From contig NZ_CAMIHH010000004.1 of NCBI RefSeq assembly GCF_946220915.1, positions 1 through 64,000 of the forward strand: a DNA stretch of 64,000 nt, in the 5' to 3' direction. The notes under the pieces are model-generated. The model was not told the origin of the DNA. It ran no database searches and worked only from the letters and a program-made list of their open reading frames with translations. Below, piece after piece: positions 9,016 to 17,966 of the stretch. Source of the stretch: an uncultured Flavobacterium sp. (GTDB lineage Bacteria > Bacteroidota > Bacteroidia > Flavobacteriales > Flavobacteriaceae). The position numbers were made by a program, and so were the translations under genes. How positions within the stretch are numbered: position 1 is the stretch's first letter; each line of letters starts with the position of its first letter.

Positions 9016-9717
9016 CTATTTGCAATCAGGCGCTTCTGTCACATGAAGACTGATATTGGAGGGCGATACATAGGGTATTCCCAACCCGAGCCCCCGCAGT
9101 ATGAACAACATGCCCACACACGCTACCATATACGAAACGATTTTGCTAAAAGCCGCCCGCATTGAATTTTTTATGAACCCTGCCGAATAAATTACCAGGC
9201 TCATCAGCGGGATCGTGCCTGCGCCATACAGCATCATGTAGAGCATTCCAAACCCGGCTCCCTGCATGGCAATGGCACCGAACAGCGCTGCATATACCAA
9301 TCCGCAGGGCAGGTATCCATTGAGCAGCCCGGTCATGAAAAAAGCTTTGTAACCCCTTTTCCGGAACTGGCTGCCAAGGGCTGTCTTGATGTTGGAGATG
9401 ATCCTGTATACCGGTACTGAAAAATTATACTTAGCCAAGGTTTTTTCGGGTAACATCGCTATCAATATCATCAGGAAGCCTGCCACGACCGAAAACTCCT
9501 GCTGCATCCCGGCAAGGTAAAAACCCCTGCCCAAAATACCGAAAATAAGTCCCAGGCTGGCATAGGCAGAGATCCTCCCCAAATGGTAAAGCAACAGCTG
9601 CAATGTTTGCCGTGCCTGGTTGTTCCGGTCTACCGGGAGCATCATGGCAATTGGCCCGCACATGCCTATGCAGTGCAGGCTGGATACAAGGCCGAGGAGG
9701 AGTGCGGAAAGGAGCAT
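9016..9717 (-). CDS. Sulfite exporter TauE/SafE-family membrane protein of the cbb3 cluster
   Basis: The 233-residue protein has about six hydrophobic helices and the motifs 'LGLVSSLHCIGMCGPIAMM' at the N-terminus and 'GLLNGYLPCGLVYAALFGA' in the middle. Such HCxGMCG and LPCGLVY motifs mark the UreH/SafE-like branch that is often encoded with ccoGHIS genes and is thought to take part in copper supply for oxidase assembly. It is the last gene of the cco operon here, 131 bp after ccoH. The gap holds a long hairpin repeat, so its expression may differ from that of the upstream genes. The transported species is not certain. Confidence 0.88.
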   Translation of the reverse strand: MLLSALLLGLVSSLHCIGMCGPIAMMLPVDRNNQARQTLQLLLYHLGRISAYASLGLIFGILGRGFYLAGMQQEFSVVAGFLMILIAMLPEKTLAKYNFSVPVYRIISNIKTALGSQFRKRGYKAFFMTGLLNGYLPCGLVYAALFGAIAMQGAGFGMLYMMLYGAGTIPLMSLVIYSAGFIKNSMRAAFSKIVSYMVACVGMLFILRGLGLGIPYVSPSNISLHVTEAPDCK

Positions 9718-9744
9718 TCTTTTATTTTAGATGAGATAAGAAGG

Positions 9745-9842
9745 GATGATAGATGATAGATGAGGAGATGATAGACGATAGACGAGGAGATGATAGATGA
9801 TACTGTAACGGTCTATTATCTCCTCATCTATCATCTGTCATC
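9745..9842. repeat. Long imperfect inverted repeat (GATGATAGA units) between ccoH and the SafE-like gene
   Basis: The left arm at 9745-9773 pairs with the right arm at 9814-9842 over 29 positions with two mismatches. The 40-nt loop repeats part of the left arm (GAGGAGATGATAGA at 9762-9775 and again at 9784-9797). No coding frame spans it. It resembles an intergenic REP-type or small hairpin element and could attenuate or protect the cco transcript at this junction. Confidence 0.75.
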
Positions 9843-9848
9843 TAAAAA

Positions 9849-10295
9849 TTAAAACTCCATTTTTTCCCTGCTCAGGTATTGCTTACCGTCATATTGCCAG
9901 TCGATAATAATGTCCCAGCGGCCGCCTGCCAAACCATTTTTAGGTATGAGCAAATAAGGGGATGATAACGAAATGGTAATTTCATTATCAAGGTTTTGTG
10001 CCGACGGCCTGTAAAGGGACACTTTTCCGGTAACCTGTTTTGGGTCGAAGCCTTCGGGAAAAATGATCTGTATGTTGTCTTTTGTATCTTTAATTTCAAT
10101 TTTGTGCGCAAGGGCTGCGGCATTCTGCTCTTTTTCAAGGCGTGCCTGCAATGCCCGTTCCTGTTTGTAGTAATCTTCTACCACAAGCTCATTGTCATAT
10201 TTGCTGTCCGACTGTACCCTGAACACAAAGAACAGGATAAAGCCCATGAACAGTGCAAATGCGGTTACTATTCCCGTACCCCAGTTTAGTTTCAT
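9849..10295 (-). CDS. ccoH: FixH/CcoH-family cbb3 oxidase assembly protein
   Basis: The 148-residue protein has one N-terminal membrane helix ('WGTGIVTAFALFMGFILFFVF') and a periplasmic beta-rich domain with 'YYKQERALQARLEKEQNAAAL' and 'KQVTGKVSLYRPSAQNLDNE', as in FixH. CcoH is a membrane protein needed to assemble or stabilise cytochrome cbb3 oxidase. The gene lies 12 bp after ccoG on the same strand and is co-transcribed with it. The family call rests on topology, size and context more than on strong motifs. Confidence 0.88.
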   Translation of the reverse strand: MKLNWGTGIVTAFALFMGFILFFVFRVQSDSKYDNELVVEDYYKQERALQARLEKEQNAAALAHKIEIKDTKDNIQIIFPEGFDPKQVTGKVSLYRPSAQNLDNEITISLSSPYLLIPKNGLAGGRWDIIIDWQYDGKQYLSREKMEF

Positions 10296-10307
10296 GATGT
10301 TTATTTT

Positions 10308-11723
10308 TTAATTAAAAGTGCGAGGCCCTAAAAAGTTAGTCGTTTCGGTCTCAATGAGTTTATCGCCTTCGTACACTTCCAGTTTTATTTTGGTCTTATC
10401 GCCCTCCAGGAACGCGGGGTTTATCTCAATGAACAATGTACCCTGGGCAAATCCTTCTTTTGGTATTGTAAATGTTTCTTTGCCAACCATTTTTACCATA
10501 CCCTTAGGGCTGGCCAGCGTAAAGCGAACGTTTGTAATCTCATTATTTGTTTTGTTCACTACTTTAAATGTAAATACGTTGCTGATGTTTTCGCTTTTGT
10601 GCTGGAACAATTGCCCCGGAAGCCTGAGCACCGTTGCCTCTACATTATTCCGTAGAAAAAGCATCCCGGTAAAAATACCCGTAAGGATCAGCAGCACTGC
10701 GGCATAGCCTTTCATGCGCGGGGTGACCTTGAATTTTTCCTTTTTCGTGATCTCATCCTCGCTGGCATAGCGTATCAGGCCTTTTGGCTTGCCTATTTTC
10801 TCCATGACCGTATCGCACTCGTCAATGCAGGCCGTACAATTGATGCATTCCAGTTGGGTGCTGTTCCGTATGTCAATGCCGGTAGGGCACACATGAACGC
10901 ACAATTTGCAGTCGATGCAGTCGCCTTTTCCGGCAAGGGTGCGGTTTTCATTCTTTACGATCCTGCCACGGCCAGCGGTGCTTTCGCCACGAACATGGTC
11001 GTATGCCACGATTATCGATTTATTGTCCAGCAGCACGCCCTGCAGCCGTCCGTAAGGGCAGGCAATGATGCATACCTGCTCACGGAACCATGCATATATA
11101 TAGTAGAATACACCGGTAAAAATAATGAGCGCGATAAGTGTACCCTTATTTTGCGCCGGGCCTTCCTCTACCATTTCAATCAGCCTGCTGCTGCCGGTTA
11201 CATATGCCAGGAACACATTGGCTATCACAAAAGAGATGACAAAGAACACCAGCCACTTTAATGCTTTCTTGCGGATTTTCTCTGCATTCCATTCCTGCTT
11301 GTCCAGCTTCATCTGGGCATTGCGGTCACCCTCGATCCAGTACTCAATGCGGCGGAACACCATTTCCATAAAAATGGTCTGCGGGCATATCCATCCGCAA
11401 AAGAGCCTGCCGAAAGCCACAGTAAATAGTGCTACAAACAGCACCCCGATAACCATTGAAATGACGAACAGGTGGAAATCCTGTGGCCAAAAGGGGAAAC
11501 CAAAAATGTTGAACCTCCGTTCCAGGATATTGAACATCAGGAACTGGTTGCCGTTTATTTTTATAAACGGCGCTACAAAAAGGAAGGCCAGCAATGCGTA
11601 GCTTACCAGCTTCCGGTATTCATACAGTTTCCCTGATGGTTTTTTTGGATATACCCACACCCGCTTTCCATCTTCGCTTACGGTAGCCAGCCTGTCCCGG
11701 AAATCATCATTATCGTTAGCCAT
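10308..11723 (-). CDS. ccoG: Cytochrome c oxidase accessory protein CcoG (FixG), 4Fe-4S membrane protein
   Basis: The 471-residue protein has about five membrane helices, the motif 'CIIACPYGRLQGVLLD', two 4Fe-4S ferredoxin motifs ('CIDCKLCVHVCPTGIDI' and 'CINCTACIDECDTVME') and a C-terminal Ig-like periplasmic domain. Family members act in cbb3 assembly; CcoG of Rhodobacter has been linked to cupric reduction that supplies Cu(I) for the oxidase. It sits between ccoP (6 bp upstream) and ccoH (12 bp downstream) in the cco operon. Confidence 0.96.
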   Translation of the reverse strand: MANDNDDFRDRLATVSEDGKRVWVYPKKPSGKLYEYRKLVSYALLAFLFVAPFIKINGNQFLMFNILERRFNIFGFPFWPQDFHLFVISMVIGVLFVALFTVAFGRLFCGWICPQTIFMEMVFRRIEYWIEGDRNAQMKLDKQEWNAEKIRKKALKWLVFFVISFVIANVFLAYVTGSSRLIEMVEEGPAQNKGTLIALIIFTGVFYYIYAWFREQVCIIACPYGRLQGVLLDNKSIIVAYDHVRGESTAGRGRIVKNENRTLAGKGDCIDCKLCVHVCPTGIDIRNSTQLECINCTACIDECDTVMEKIGKPKGLIRYASEDEITKKEKFKVTPRMKGYAAVLLILTGIFTGMLFLRNNVEATVLRLPGQLFQHKSENISNVFTFKVVNKTNNEITNVRFTLASPKGMVKMVGKETFTIPKEGFAQGTLFIEINPAFLEGDKTKIKLEVYEGDKLIETETTNFLGPRTFN

Positions 11724-11729
11724 TGTCTT

Positions 11730-12635
11730 TTATTTTGCAGCCACTTCTTTTCCGGCGGCTTCGTCCTTCCATATTTCACCATCGGGCGCTTTCGGGTCTT
11801 TCGGGTTTGAGCCTTTCAGCGAAATGATGTAGCTGGCCACCTGCTGAATTTCAGATGGCTTGAGTGTTCCCTGCCAGGCGACCATGCCTTTGCCATCGCG
11901 GCCGCCTTTGGTAATGGTGCTGAACACATTTTTAATGCCACCGCCAAGTACCCAATACTCATCTGTAAGGTTAGGGCCTATAGATCCTCCCGCATCGGCG
12001 CGGTGGCACGCGGCGCAATTGGTTTCAAATATTTTTTTGCCTGCCGTCAGGTCCCCCGCGTCGGTTAACAGGGTTACGGTTTCGGCATCGATCATGTCCT
12101 TGGCCGTTTTCTTGTATTCTTCCACGGCTATTTTGGCTTCGGCCATTTCGGTGTCAAACTCTGCTTTCTGGTCCTCGCCATCAAGGATATGGAAACGCAC
12201 CAGGTATACTACCGCAAACAGTATGGTAAGGTAAAACAGCTTTACCCACCACGGTGGCAGCACGTTGTCCAGCTCATGTATGCCGTCATAATCGTGGTGC
12301 AGCAATATTGTGCCCTCTTCCTCAACAGGTTTCGTTTTTATAAAGTACCCCCTTAGTTTTATGAACCATGCACGCTGCCTGAAATCAATTTCATCCGCCT
12401 CGGCCAGTCTGGCCTTTTGCTCTTCGGTCATCAGGGCATTGGTTACCTTATCTACCGCAGCTACCATGATCTCAATAGCTATCAGTATGAAAATGACAAT
12501 GAAAAGGAATAGTGATACTTCAGGGTACTTTATGAACGCCGGACGGTCACCGGAGTCGATAAAAAATTCGAGCGCCGCAAAAATGATCGCAAATAGTAAT
12601 GGTGCCCTTACATATACCGGAAAATACTTTTTCAT
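11730..12635 (-). CDS. ccoP: cbb3-type cytochrome c oxidase subunit III, single-haem form
   Basis: CcoP passes electrons to the catalytic subunit of the cbb3 oxidase. The 301-residue protein has two N-terminal membrane helices, then 'HHDYDGIHELDNVLPPWWVKLFY' with a third helix typical of CcoP, and one C-terminal cytochrome c domain with haem motif CAACH and 'GPNLTDEYW'. Proteobacterial CcoP normally has two CxxCH motifs; only one is present here. The start overlaps the end of ccoQ by 4 bp. Electrons reach the oxidase through this subunit from bc1 or alternative complex III. Confidence 0.95.
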   Translation of the reverse strand: MKKYFPVYVRAPLLFAIIFAALEFFIDSGDRPAFIKYPEVSLFLFIVIFILIAIEIMVAAVDKVTNALMTEEQKARLAEADEIDFRQRAWFIKLRGYFIKTKPVEEEGTILLHHDYDGIHELDNVLPPWWVKLFYLTILFAVVYLVRFHILDGEDQKAEFDTEMAEAKIAVEEYKKTAKDMIDAETVTLLTDAGDLTAGKKIFETNCAACHRADAGGSIGPNLTDEYWVLGGGIKNVFSTITKGGRDGKGMVAWQGTLKPSEIQQVASYIISLKGSNPKDPKAPDGEIWKDEAAGKEVAAK

Positions 12636-12835
12636 ATTGCTGTGGTTTGATTGGTGTCGTTATTATCATCTTCAGAAAAAGGCAGGTTGCTCATTTCGGT
12701 AATCTTTTCTTTTTTATAGGTGTAAACCCAGGAGTAAAGCGCAACGAAAAAGATAAAGAAGATGAGCAGGGAAAGTATCGGGTAGATCTCAATACCCGAT
12801 ATGCTCTCCATATTGTGTTTTACAAATTTTAGCAT
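12632..12835 (-). CDS. ccoQ: cbb3 oxidase small membrane subunit CcoQ-like
   Basis: This 67-residue protein has one hydrophobic segment ('IYPILSLLIFFIFFVALYSWVY') followed by a lysine-rich cytoplasmic part, as expected for CcoQ/FixQ, which stabilises the oxidase complex. It lies between ccoNO (5 bp) and ccoP (4-bp overlap). The short length means that identity depends on position and topology. Confidence 0.85.
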   Translation of the reverse strand: MLKFVKHNMESISGIEIYPILSLLIFFIFFVALYSWVYTYKKEKITEMSNLPFSEDDNNDTNQTTAI

Positions 12836-12840
12836 GGCTT

Positions 12841-15039
12841 TTATTTTTTGGTTAATTCCGGAGCGTTCTTGATTTTTATGTCGGTACCCAGGCGTTGCAG
12901 GTACGCGATGAGGGCGGTGATCTCACGTTGCTTCATAGGTACAAAGTCTTCTCCTCGTGTGGCAGCATCTTTTTTGCTTTGCTCATAGCTTTTTACAAAG
13001 TCGGGGTCGTTGTGCAGGCTTGCTTCTATTTTGGCCGACTGTGTCTCAATTGTCCTCTCTGCATTTTCGATATCCTTTGCAGAATAAGGCACTCCCAGCT
13101 GTGCCATCACTTCCATTTTCTTTTTAATGTCCGAAATGTCCAGTTTTTTATTATCGAATAGCCACTTATAAGAAGGCATTATCGAGCCTGCCGATGTGCT
13201 TTGCGGATCCCACATATGGTTAAAGTGCCAGTTATCGCTGTACTTGCCGCCCACACGCATCAGGTCGGGCCCGGTGCGCTTGCTGCCCCACAGGAACGGG
13301 TGGTCGTATACATACTCGCCCGATTTGGAGTATTCGCCATAGCGCTCTACCTCGCTGCGGAAAGGGCGTATCATCTGCGAGTGGCAGTTTACACAGCCTT
13401 CACGTATGTACAGGTCGCGGCCTTCAAGCTCCAATGGCGTATACGGTTTCACGGTAGATATGGTCGGTATGTTCGATTTTACCATGATGGTAGGCACGAT
13501 CTGGATCACGCCGCCTATGAGTACTGCAATGGTAGCGAGTATGGTAAGCTGAATAGGTTTCCTTTCCAGCCACGGGTGGAATTTCTCGCCTTTAAGCCTT
13601 TTGCTGCTAACCCTTTGAAGTGCTGGGGCTTCGGCAAGCTCGTCTTCAATGGCCTGTCCCTGCCTTACGGTCATGATGATGTTATACACCAGTACCAGCA
13701 ACCCTATTACGAACAGCGTTCCGCCTATCGCCCGCATCCAGTACATCGGCATGATCTCTTTTACGGTCTCAAGGAAGTTGCCGTATTTCAGCGTGCCATC
13801 GGGGTTAAACTGCTTCCACATGCTGGCCTGTACAAAACCGGCTACATACATGGGCAATGCATACAGTATGATGCCCAGCGTGCCTATCCAGAAGTGGAAG
13901 TTGGCCAGCTTTACAGAATATAGCGATGTTTTGGTCATCCTCGGTATCAGCCAGTAGATCATCCCGAAGGCAAGGAAACCGTTCCAGGCCAGCGCGCCTA
14001 CGTGCACGTGCGCCACGATCCAGTCGGTAAAGTGGGCAATGGCGTTTACGTTTTTCAGCGAAAGCATCGGCCCTTCAAAGGTTGCCATGCCATAGCCGGT
14101 AATGGCTACTACAAAGAACTTCAGTACCGGGCTGGTACGCACTTTGTCCCACGCGCCCCTCAGGGTCAGCAACCCGTTGATCATACCGCCCCATGACGGC
14201 GCGATGAGCATTATCGAGAATACCACGCCCAGGTTCTGCGCCCAGTCGGGCAGGGCAGAGTAGAGCAGGTGGTGCGGGCCTGCCCAGATGTATATGAATA
14301 TCAGCGACCAAAAGTGGATGATGGAGAGCTTGTACGAATACACCGGCCTGTTGGCGGCCTTTGGCAGGTAGTAGTACATCAGCCCCAGGAAGGGTGTGGT
14401 GAGGAAAAACGCCACCGCATTGTGCCCGTACCACCACTGCACCAGCGCATCCTGCACACCGGCATAAACCGAGTAGCTTTTCATACCGCTTACAGGCAGT
14501 GCAAGGCTGTTGAATATGTGGAGGATGGCTACCGTGATGAATGTGGCAATGTAAAACCAGATGGCCACATACAAATGGCGTTCCCTTCGCCTCAAAATAG
14601 TCCCTATCATGTTAATGCCGAATACCACCCATATCAGCGCGATGGCAATGTCTATGGGCCATTCCAGTTCTGCATATTCTTTAGAGGAAGTGTAGCCTAA
14701 GGGGAGCGATATGGCTGCCGCCACTATAACAAGCTGCCATCCCCAAAAGTTAATGTTGCTCAGCAGGTCGCTGTACATGCGGGTTTTCAACAGCCTTTGC
14801 ATGGAGTAGTAAATACCCGCAAACATGGCATTGCCCACAAAGGCAAAAATCACGGCATTAGTATGCAGCGGCCTCAGCCTGCCATAGCTCAGCCACGAAA
14901 CGCCATCTGTAAGGTTGGGGAACATGTACATCGAGGCGATCAGCAAGCCCGCCAGCATGCCCACTACGCCAAAAACTATCGTGGCATAAAGAAATTTTTT
15001 AACGATTTTGTTGTCGTAATAAAATTGCTGCATTTCCAT
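12841..15039 (-). CDS. ccoNO: cbb3-type cytochrome c oxidase, fused subunits I and II (CcoN-CcoO)
   Basis: The 732-residue protein joins the haem-copper catalytic subunit to the monohaem cytochrome c subunit. Residues 1 to about 480 form the twelve-helix CcoN part, with haem and CuB ligand histidines in 'RPLHTNAVIFAFVGNAMFAG', 'WWYGHNAVAFFLTTPFLG', 'WAGPHHLLYS' and 'IVAHVHVGALAWNGF'. After a linker and membrane anchor (about 520) comes the CcoO part with the haem motif in 'GCVNCHSQMIRPF' and 'GPDLMRVGGKYSDNWH'. The oxidase reduces oxygen with high affinity and pumps protons. The CcoNO fusion is known in Bacteroidota. The gene starts 2 bp after ccoS. Confidence 0.97.
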   Translation of the reverse strand: MEMQQFYYDNKIVKKFLYATIVFGVVGMLAGLLIASMYMFPNLTDGVSWLSYGRLRPLHTNAVIFAFVGNAMFAGIYYSMQRLLKTRMYSDLLSNINFWGWQLVIVAAAISLPLGYTSSKEYAELEWPIDIAIALIWVVFGINMIGTILRRRERHLYVAIWFYIATFITVAILHIFNSLALPVSGMKSYSVYAGVQDALVQWWYGHNAVAFFLTTPFLGLMYYYLPKAANRPVYSYKLSIIHFWSLIFIYIWAGPHHLLYSALPDWAQNLGVVFSIMLIAPSWGGMINGLLTLRGAWDKVRTSPVLKFFVVAITGYGMATFEGPMLSLKNVNAIAHFTDWIVAHVHVGALAWNGFLAFGMIYWLIPRMTKTSLYSVKLANFHFWIGTLGIILYALPMYVAGFVQASMWKQFNPDGTLKYGNFLETVKEIMPMYWMRAIGGTLFVIGLLVLVYNIIMTVRQGQAIEDELAEAPALQRVSSKRLKGEKFHPWLERKPIQLTILATIAVLIGGVIQIVPTIMVKSNIPTISTVKPYTPLELEGRDLYIREGCVNCHSQMIRPFRSEVERYGEYSKSGEYVYDHPFLWGSKRTGPDLMRVGGKYSDNWHFNHMWDPQSTSAGSIMPSYKWLFDNKKLDISDIKKKMEVMAQLGVPYSAKDIENAERTIETQSAKIEASLHNDPDFVKSYEQSKKDAATRGEDFVPMKQREITALIAYLQRLGTDIKIKNAPELTKK

Positions 15040-15041
15040 AA

Positions 15042-15215
15042 TCAGGGAGTGTTAGGGGTGTTGTCTTCTTTTTTGGTTTCGTCGTCAAATAGTACCCGTA
15101 CCGATGGGGTGTAGGCATCGTCAAACTGTCCCTGCTTTACCGCTTTTATAAAAGCATACAGGAATAATAGCGCCACAATTAGGCTGATGATGATCAATAG
15201 AAAAATTACGCTCAT
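15042..15215 (-). CDS. ccoS: cbb3-type oxidase assembly protein CcoS
   Basis: The 57-residue protein begins 'MSVIFLLIIISLIVALLFLYAFI' and continues 'KAVKQGQFDDAYTPSVRVLFDDE', the standard CcoS pattern of one helix and a short acidic tail. CcoS is needed to insert haem b and copper into the oxidase. The chosen ATG is at 15215. An upstream in-frame ATG at 15272 lies inside the FNR-shaped site and before the -7 box, so it cannot be used from this promoter. It is the first gene of the cco operon. Confidence 0.92.
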   Translation of the reverse strand: MSVIFLLIIISLIVALLFLYAFIKAVKQGQFDDAYTPSVRVLFDDETKKEDNTPNTP

Positions 15216-15235
15216 ACTTCTTAATTTTATGTTAA

Positions 15236-15279
15236 CAAAGCTACTGCCGGGCATCGGGATAAAATATGACATGGGTCAC
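15236..15279 (-). promoter_or_regulatory. Promoter of the cco operon with an FNR/FixK-type site
   Basis: On the minus strand the site GTGAC-CCAT-GTCAT spans 15279 to 15266 and a perfect -7 box TAGCTTTG spans 15243 to 15236. The centre-to-box distance is 29.5 bp, as in the other promoters of this set. Transcription would start near 15230, about 15 nt before the ccoS ATG. Confidence 0.78.
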
Positions 15280-15295
15280 CCACGCCCTGCAAAGA

Positions 15296-17671
15296 TTATT
15301 TTTTACGGGAGTAAAAATTACTCAGGATAGTGACGAAACTCACAATTGTAATGGTGCTCAGGGGCATGATGATGGCCGCTACCAAGGGCAGGAGGTTACC
15401 TGTTACCGCAAATGCCAATCCCACAACATTGTAGGCCAGCGACAGCCCAAAACTCATCCTGATGGTTTTAACCGTGTTTTTGGAATACCTGAGGTGCCAG
15501 CCTATTTTCTTAAATTCCGAGGCATCCAGGATCCCATCGCAGGCAGGGGAAAATACATTGATGTTTTCGGATATTGCGATGCCCACGTTGCTTTGCTTCA
15601 GCGCGCCCGCATCGTTCAGGCCGTCGCCCACCATCATTACGTTATGGCCGTTGTCCTGCAATTGCCGTATGAATTCCAGCTTTTGTTCCGGTTTCTGGTT
15701 GAATACGAGCTCCACGCCAGCCGGTAGCATTTGCTGCAAAATTTCGCGTTCGCCTTCATTATCGCCCGAAAGCACTTTAAGGGTATAGTTGCGGGATAAA
15801 TAGGAGGATAGTTGCTGTAACCCTTCCCGGTAATGATTGCCGAAAATGTACCGGCCCAAATAATTGCGGTTCATGGAAACGTGCACCTGGGTTTGGGAAG
15901 TGTCTACCGGGTCAGCCTCCGTAAATGCAGCCGAACCTATTTTAATCACCGCCCCGCCAATGATCCCCACAATGCCTTTGCCTGTAATTTCTTCAAATTC
16001 GTCTACGGGGAGCAAGGGGATCCCGGGCAGGGAGTCGTACAATCGCCTGCTCAGCGGGTGGTTCGAGCCGCGCAGCAGCGATTTTATGCAGGATAGTTGC
16101 TTGTCTTCCGGCTCCATGCCTTCAAACACAATGCCCGCGCGTTCGTTTACGGTTATGGTACCGGTTTTGTCAAAAACAATGGTGTCCACTTTTGCCATTT
16201 GCTCTATTACGGTGGCGTTTTTCAGGTACAGCTTTTTCCGGCCCATGATGCGGAGCACATTGCCAAGGGTAAAAGGCGCGCTCAAAGCCAGCGCACACGG
16301 GCAGGCCACGATAAGCACCGCCGTAAATACATTGAATGCCGTTGCCGTTTCGCCATCCAGGATCCAGTAGCCAAAACCGGCAAACGCTACCACAAGCAGC
16401 AGCGGCGTAAAATACCGGCTTATGGTATCGGTCATGGTCTTGTAATCCTTCCCCGTATCTTTGGCGAAAGCCTCATTGCTCCACAACTGTGTCAGGTAGC
16501 TTTGCGATACGGAACTCAATATCTCCATCTCAATGACGGGTCCCAGCTGCCTTCCGCCCGCGTAAAGTTTGTCGCCCGGCTTTTTATGAACAGGCCCGTC
16601 CTCGCCGGTTACAAAACTGTAGTCGATGGAGGTTGTGCCGCTTACCAGGATGCCGTCTACGGGTATCAGCTCGTTGTTGCGCACCATGACCCTTTCGCCT
16701 GCCGCGATTTCGTATACAGGCACCGATACCTCTGTCCTGTCGGGCAGTATTTTGGTCACGGCAACAGGGAAGTACGATTTATAATCCCTTTCAAACGAAA
16801 GGAAGCTGTAGGTTTTTTGCTGGAACATCCTGCCCAAAAGCATAAAGAAAACCAATCCCGCAAGGCTGTCGAAAAATCCCTGCCCGTAACCAAAGATGAT
16901 ATCTGCCGTGCTGCGTACAAACATGACCACCAGCCCCAGGGCAATGGGCACATCGATGTTGAGCATGCCGCGACGGAGGCTTTTCCATGCCGAGGCATAA
17001 TACCCGCTCGCTGAGTACAGAAAGGTGGGCAGCGACAAACCAAATATCAGCCAGCGCAAAAAGCCACGGTAGTTGTTAAGCCAAAACTCCTCATCTTCAA
17101 AATATTCAGGAAAGGAGAGGAGCATGATGTTGCCGAAACAAAAAAATGCTACGCCCAGCTTGTATACCAGGCTGCGGTCGGTGCTCTTTTTTTTATTATC
17201 ATAATTTTCGAGCGAAATGTAGGGCTCATAGCCAATCCTGTTAAGGAGCAATACTACTTCTTTCAGAGAAACTTCTGCGGGGTTAAAAATGATTCGCACC
17301 TTCTTTTCAGGAAAGTTTACCTGAGAGGTGCTGATGGCCGGGTTGAGCCTGTTGAGGTGCTCCAGGATCCAAATGCACGAGCTGCAATGGATATGCGGAA
17401 TGTATAGCGAGATGATGTGCGTGGCTTCTTCCTTAAATTCCAGCAGCTTGTCGGCTATGGCCTCATTGTCCAGGAAGTCATATTTGCAGTTGTTGTCCTG
17501 TGGGGTAGCGCCCGGCGATTTTTCGAACGTGTAATAGTCGGCCAGGCCGTTACTCGTGAATATATCATATACGGTCCTGCACCCGGTGCAACAAAAGGAT
17601 TTGTCATCAAAAATGATCTCATCCTTTTTTACAACGTCCAGCCCGCAATGATAACAATGCATGGTGTCCAT
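15296..17671 (-). CDS. ccoI: Heavy-metal P-type ATPase CcoI/FixI, copper transport for cbb3 oxidase
   Basis: The 791-residue protein has an N-terminal zinc-ribbon-like region with paired cysteines ('HCYHCGLDVV' and 'CCTGCRTVYD'), a heavy-metal-associated domain with CSSC ('IHCSSCIWILEHL'), eight membrane helices, the ion-site motif CPC ('VACPCALALSAP'), the phosphorylation motif DKTGT and 'GDGLNDAGALKQSNVG'. CcoI-type ATPases move copper across the inner membrane for the CuB site of cbb3 oxidase. The gene precedes ccoS by 80 bp but both genes have their own promoter with the shared FNR-shaped site. The start is ATG 17671. Confidence 0.95.
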   Translation of the reverse strand: MDTMHCYHCGLDVVKKDEIIFDDKSFCCTGCRTVYDIFTSNGLADYYTFEKSPGATPQDNNCKYDFLDNEAIADKLLEFKEEATHIISLYIPHIHCSSCIWILEHLNRLNPAISTSQVNFPEKKVRIIFNPAEVSLKEVVLLLNRIGYEPYISLENYDNKKKSTDRSLVYKLGVAFFCFGNIMLLSFPEYFEDEEFWLNNYRGFLRWLIFGLSLPTFLYSASGYYASAWKSLRRGMLNIDVPIALGLVVMFVRSTADIIFGYGQGFFDSLAGLVFFMLLGRMFQQKTYSFLSFERDYKSYFPVAVTKILPDRTEVSVPVYEIAAGERVMVRNNELIPVDGILVSGTTSIDYSFVTGEDGPVHKKPGDKLYAGGRQLGPVIEMEILSSVSQSYLTQLWSNEAFAKDTGKDYKTMTDTISRYFTPLLLVVAFAGFGYWILDGETATAFNVFTAVLIVACPCALALSAPFTLGNVLRIMGRKKLYLKNATVIEQMAKVDTIVFDKTGTITVNERAGIVFEGMEPEDKQLSCIKSLLRGSNHPLSRRLYDSLPGIPLLPVDEFEEITGKGIVGIIGGAVIKIGSAAFTEADPVDTSQTQVHVSMNRNYLGRYIFGNHYREGLQQLSSYLSRNYTLKVLSGDNEGEREILQQMLPAGVELVFNQKPEQKLEFIRQLQDNGHNVMMVGDGLNDAGALKQSNVGIAISENINVFSPACDGILDASEFKKIGWHLRYSKNTVKTIRMSFGLSLAYNVVGLAFAVTGNLLPLVAAIIMPLSTITIVSFVTILSNFYSRKK

Positions 17672-17695
17672 AATATTTGCTCAATTTACCTGAGG

Positions 17696-17739
17696 CAAAG
17701 TTGGGCAGGATGGGAGGAACACGACATGATGCCTGTCAC
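17696..17739 (-). promoter_or_regulatory. ccoI promoter with an FNR/FixK-type site
   Basis: On the minus strand the site GTGAC-AGGC-ATCAT spans 17739 to 17726. A -7 box CAACTTTG (seven of eight matches) spans 17703 to 17696. The distance from site centre to box is 29.5 bp. The start codon follows about 19 nt after the predicted transcription start. Confidence 0.75.
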
Positions 17740-17822
17740 GTGCGATAAGGTTGTTTATTTATGAAATAATGCTTTTCGTGACGGAGATCATTTTACAGAT
17801 TATCCCGGAAATAATTATGGTT

Positions 17823-17945
17823 TTTTACCACAAGGAACACAAAGATTTTCACAAAGGCCGCAATGCGATTGATGCATCACGGAAACAAAGGTTGCGCTTC
17901 GCTTTGTGTCCCCGGTGTAATCTCTTTGTGCGCGTTGTGGTAAAA
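17823..17945. repeat. REP-like inverted repeat (TTTTACCACAA ends) between the response regulator and ccoI
   Basis: The ends 17823-17844 and 17924-17945 are inverted copies matching at 19 of 22 positions. Inside, CACAAAG (17851-17857) can pair with CTTTGTG (17902-17908). No gene lies in the 295-bp gap apart from this element and the ccoI promoter. It looks like one of the dispersed hairpin elements common in this group and may end transcription of the regulator gene. Confidence 0.7.
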
Positions 17946-17966
17946 CGAACGGTCTGTTTTAGAAAT

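Noticed and set aside
12841..15039. CcoN-CcoO fusion as a novelty.
   Set aside because: Fusion of these two subunits is already known in Bacteroidota, so it is reported only as a feature.
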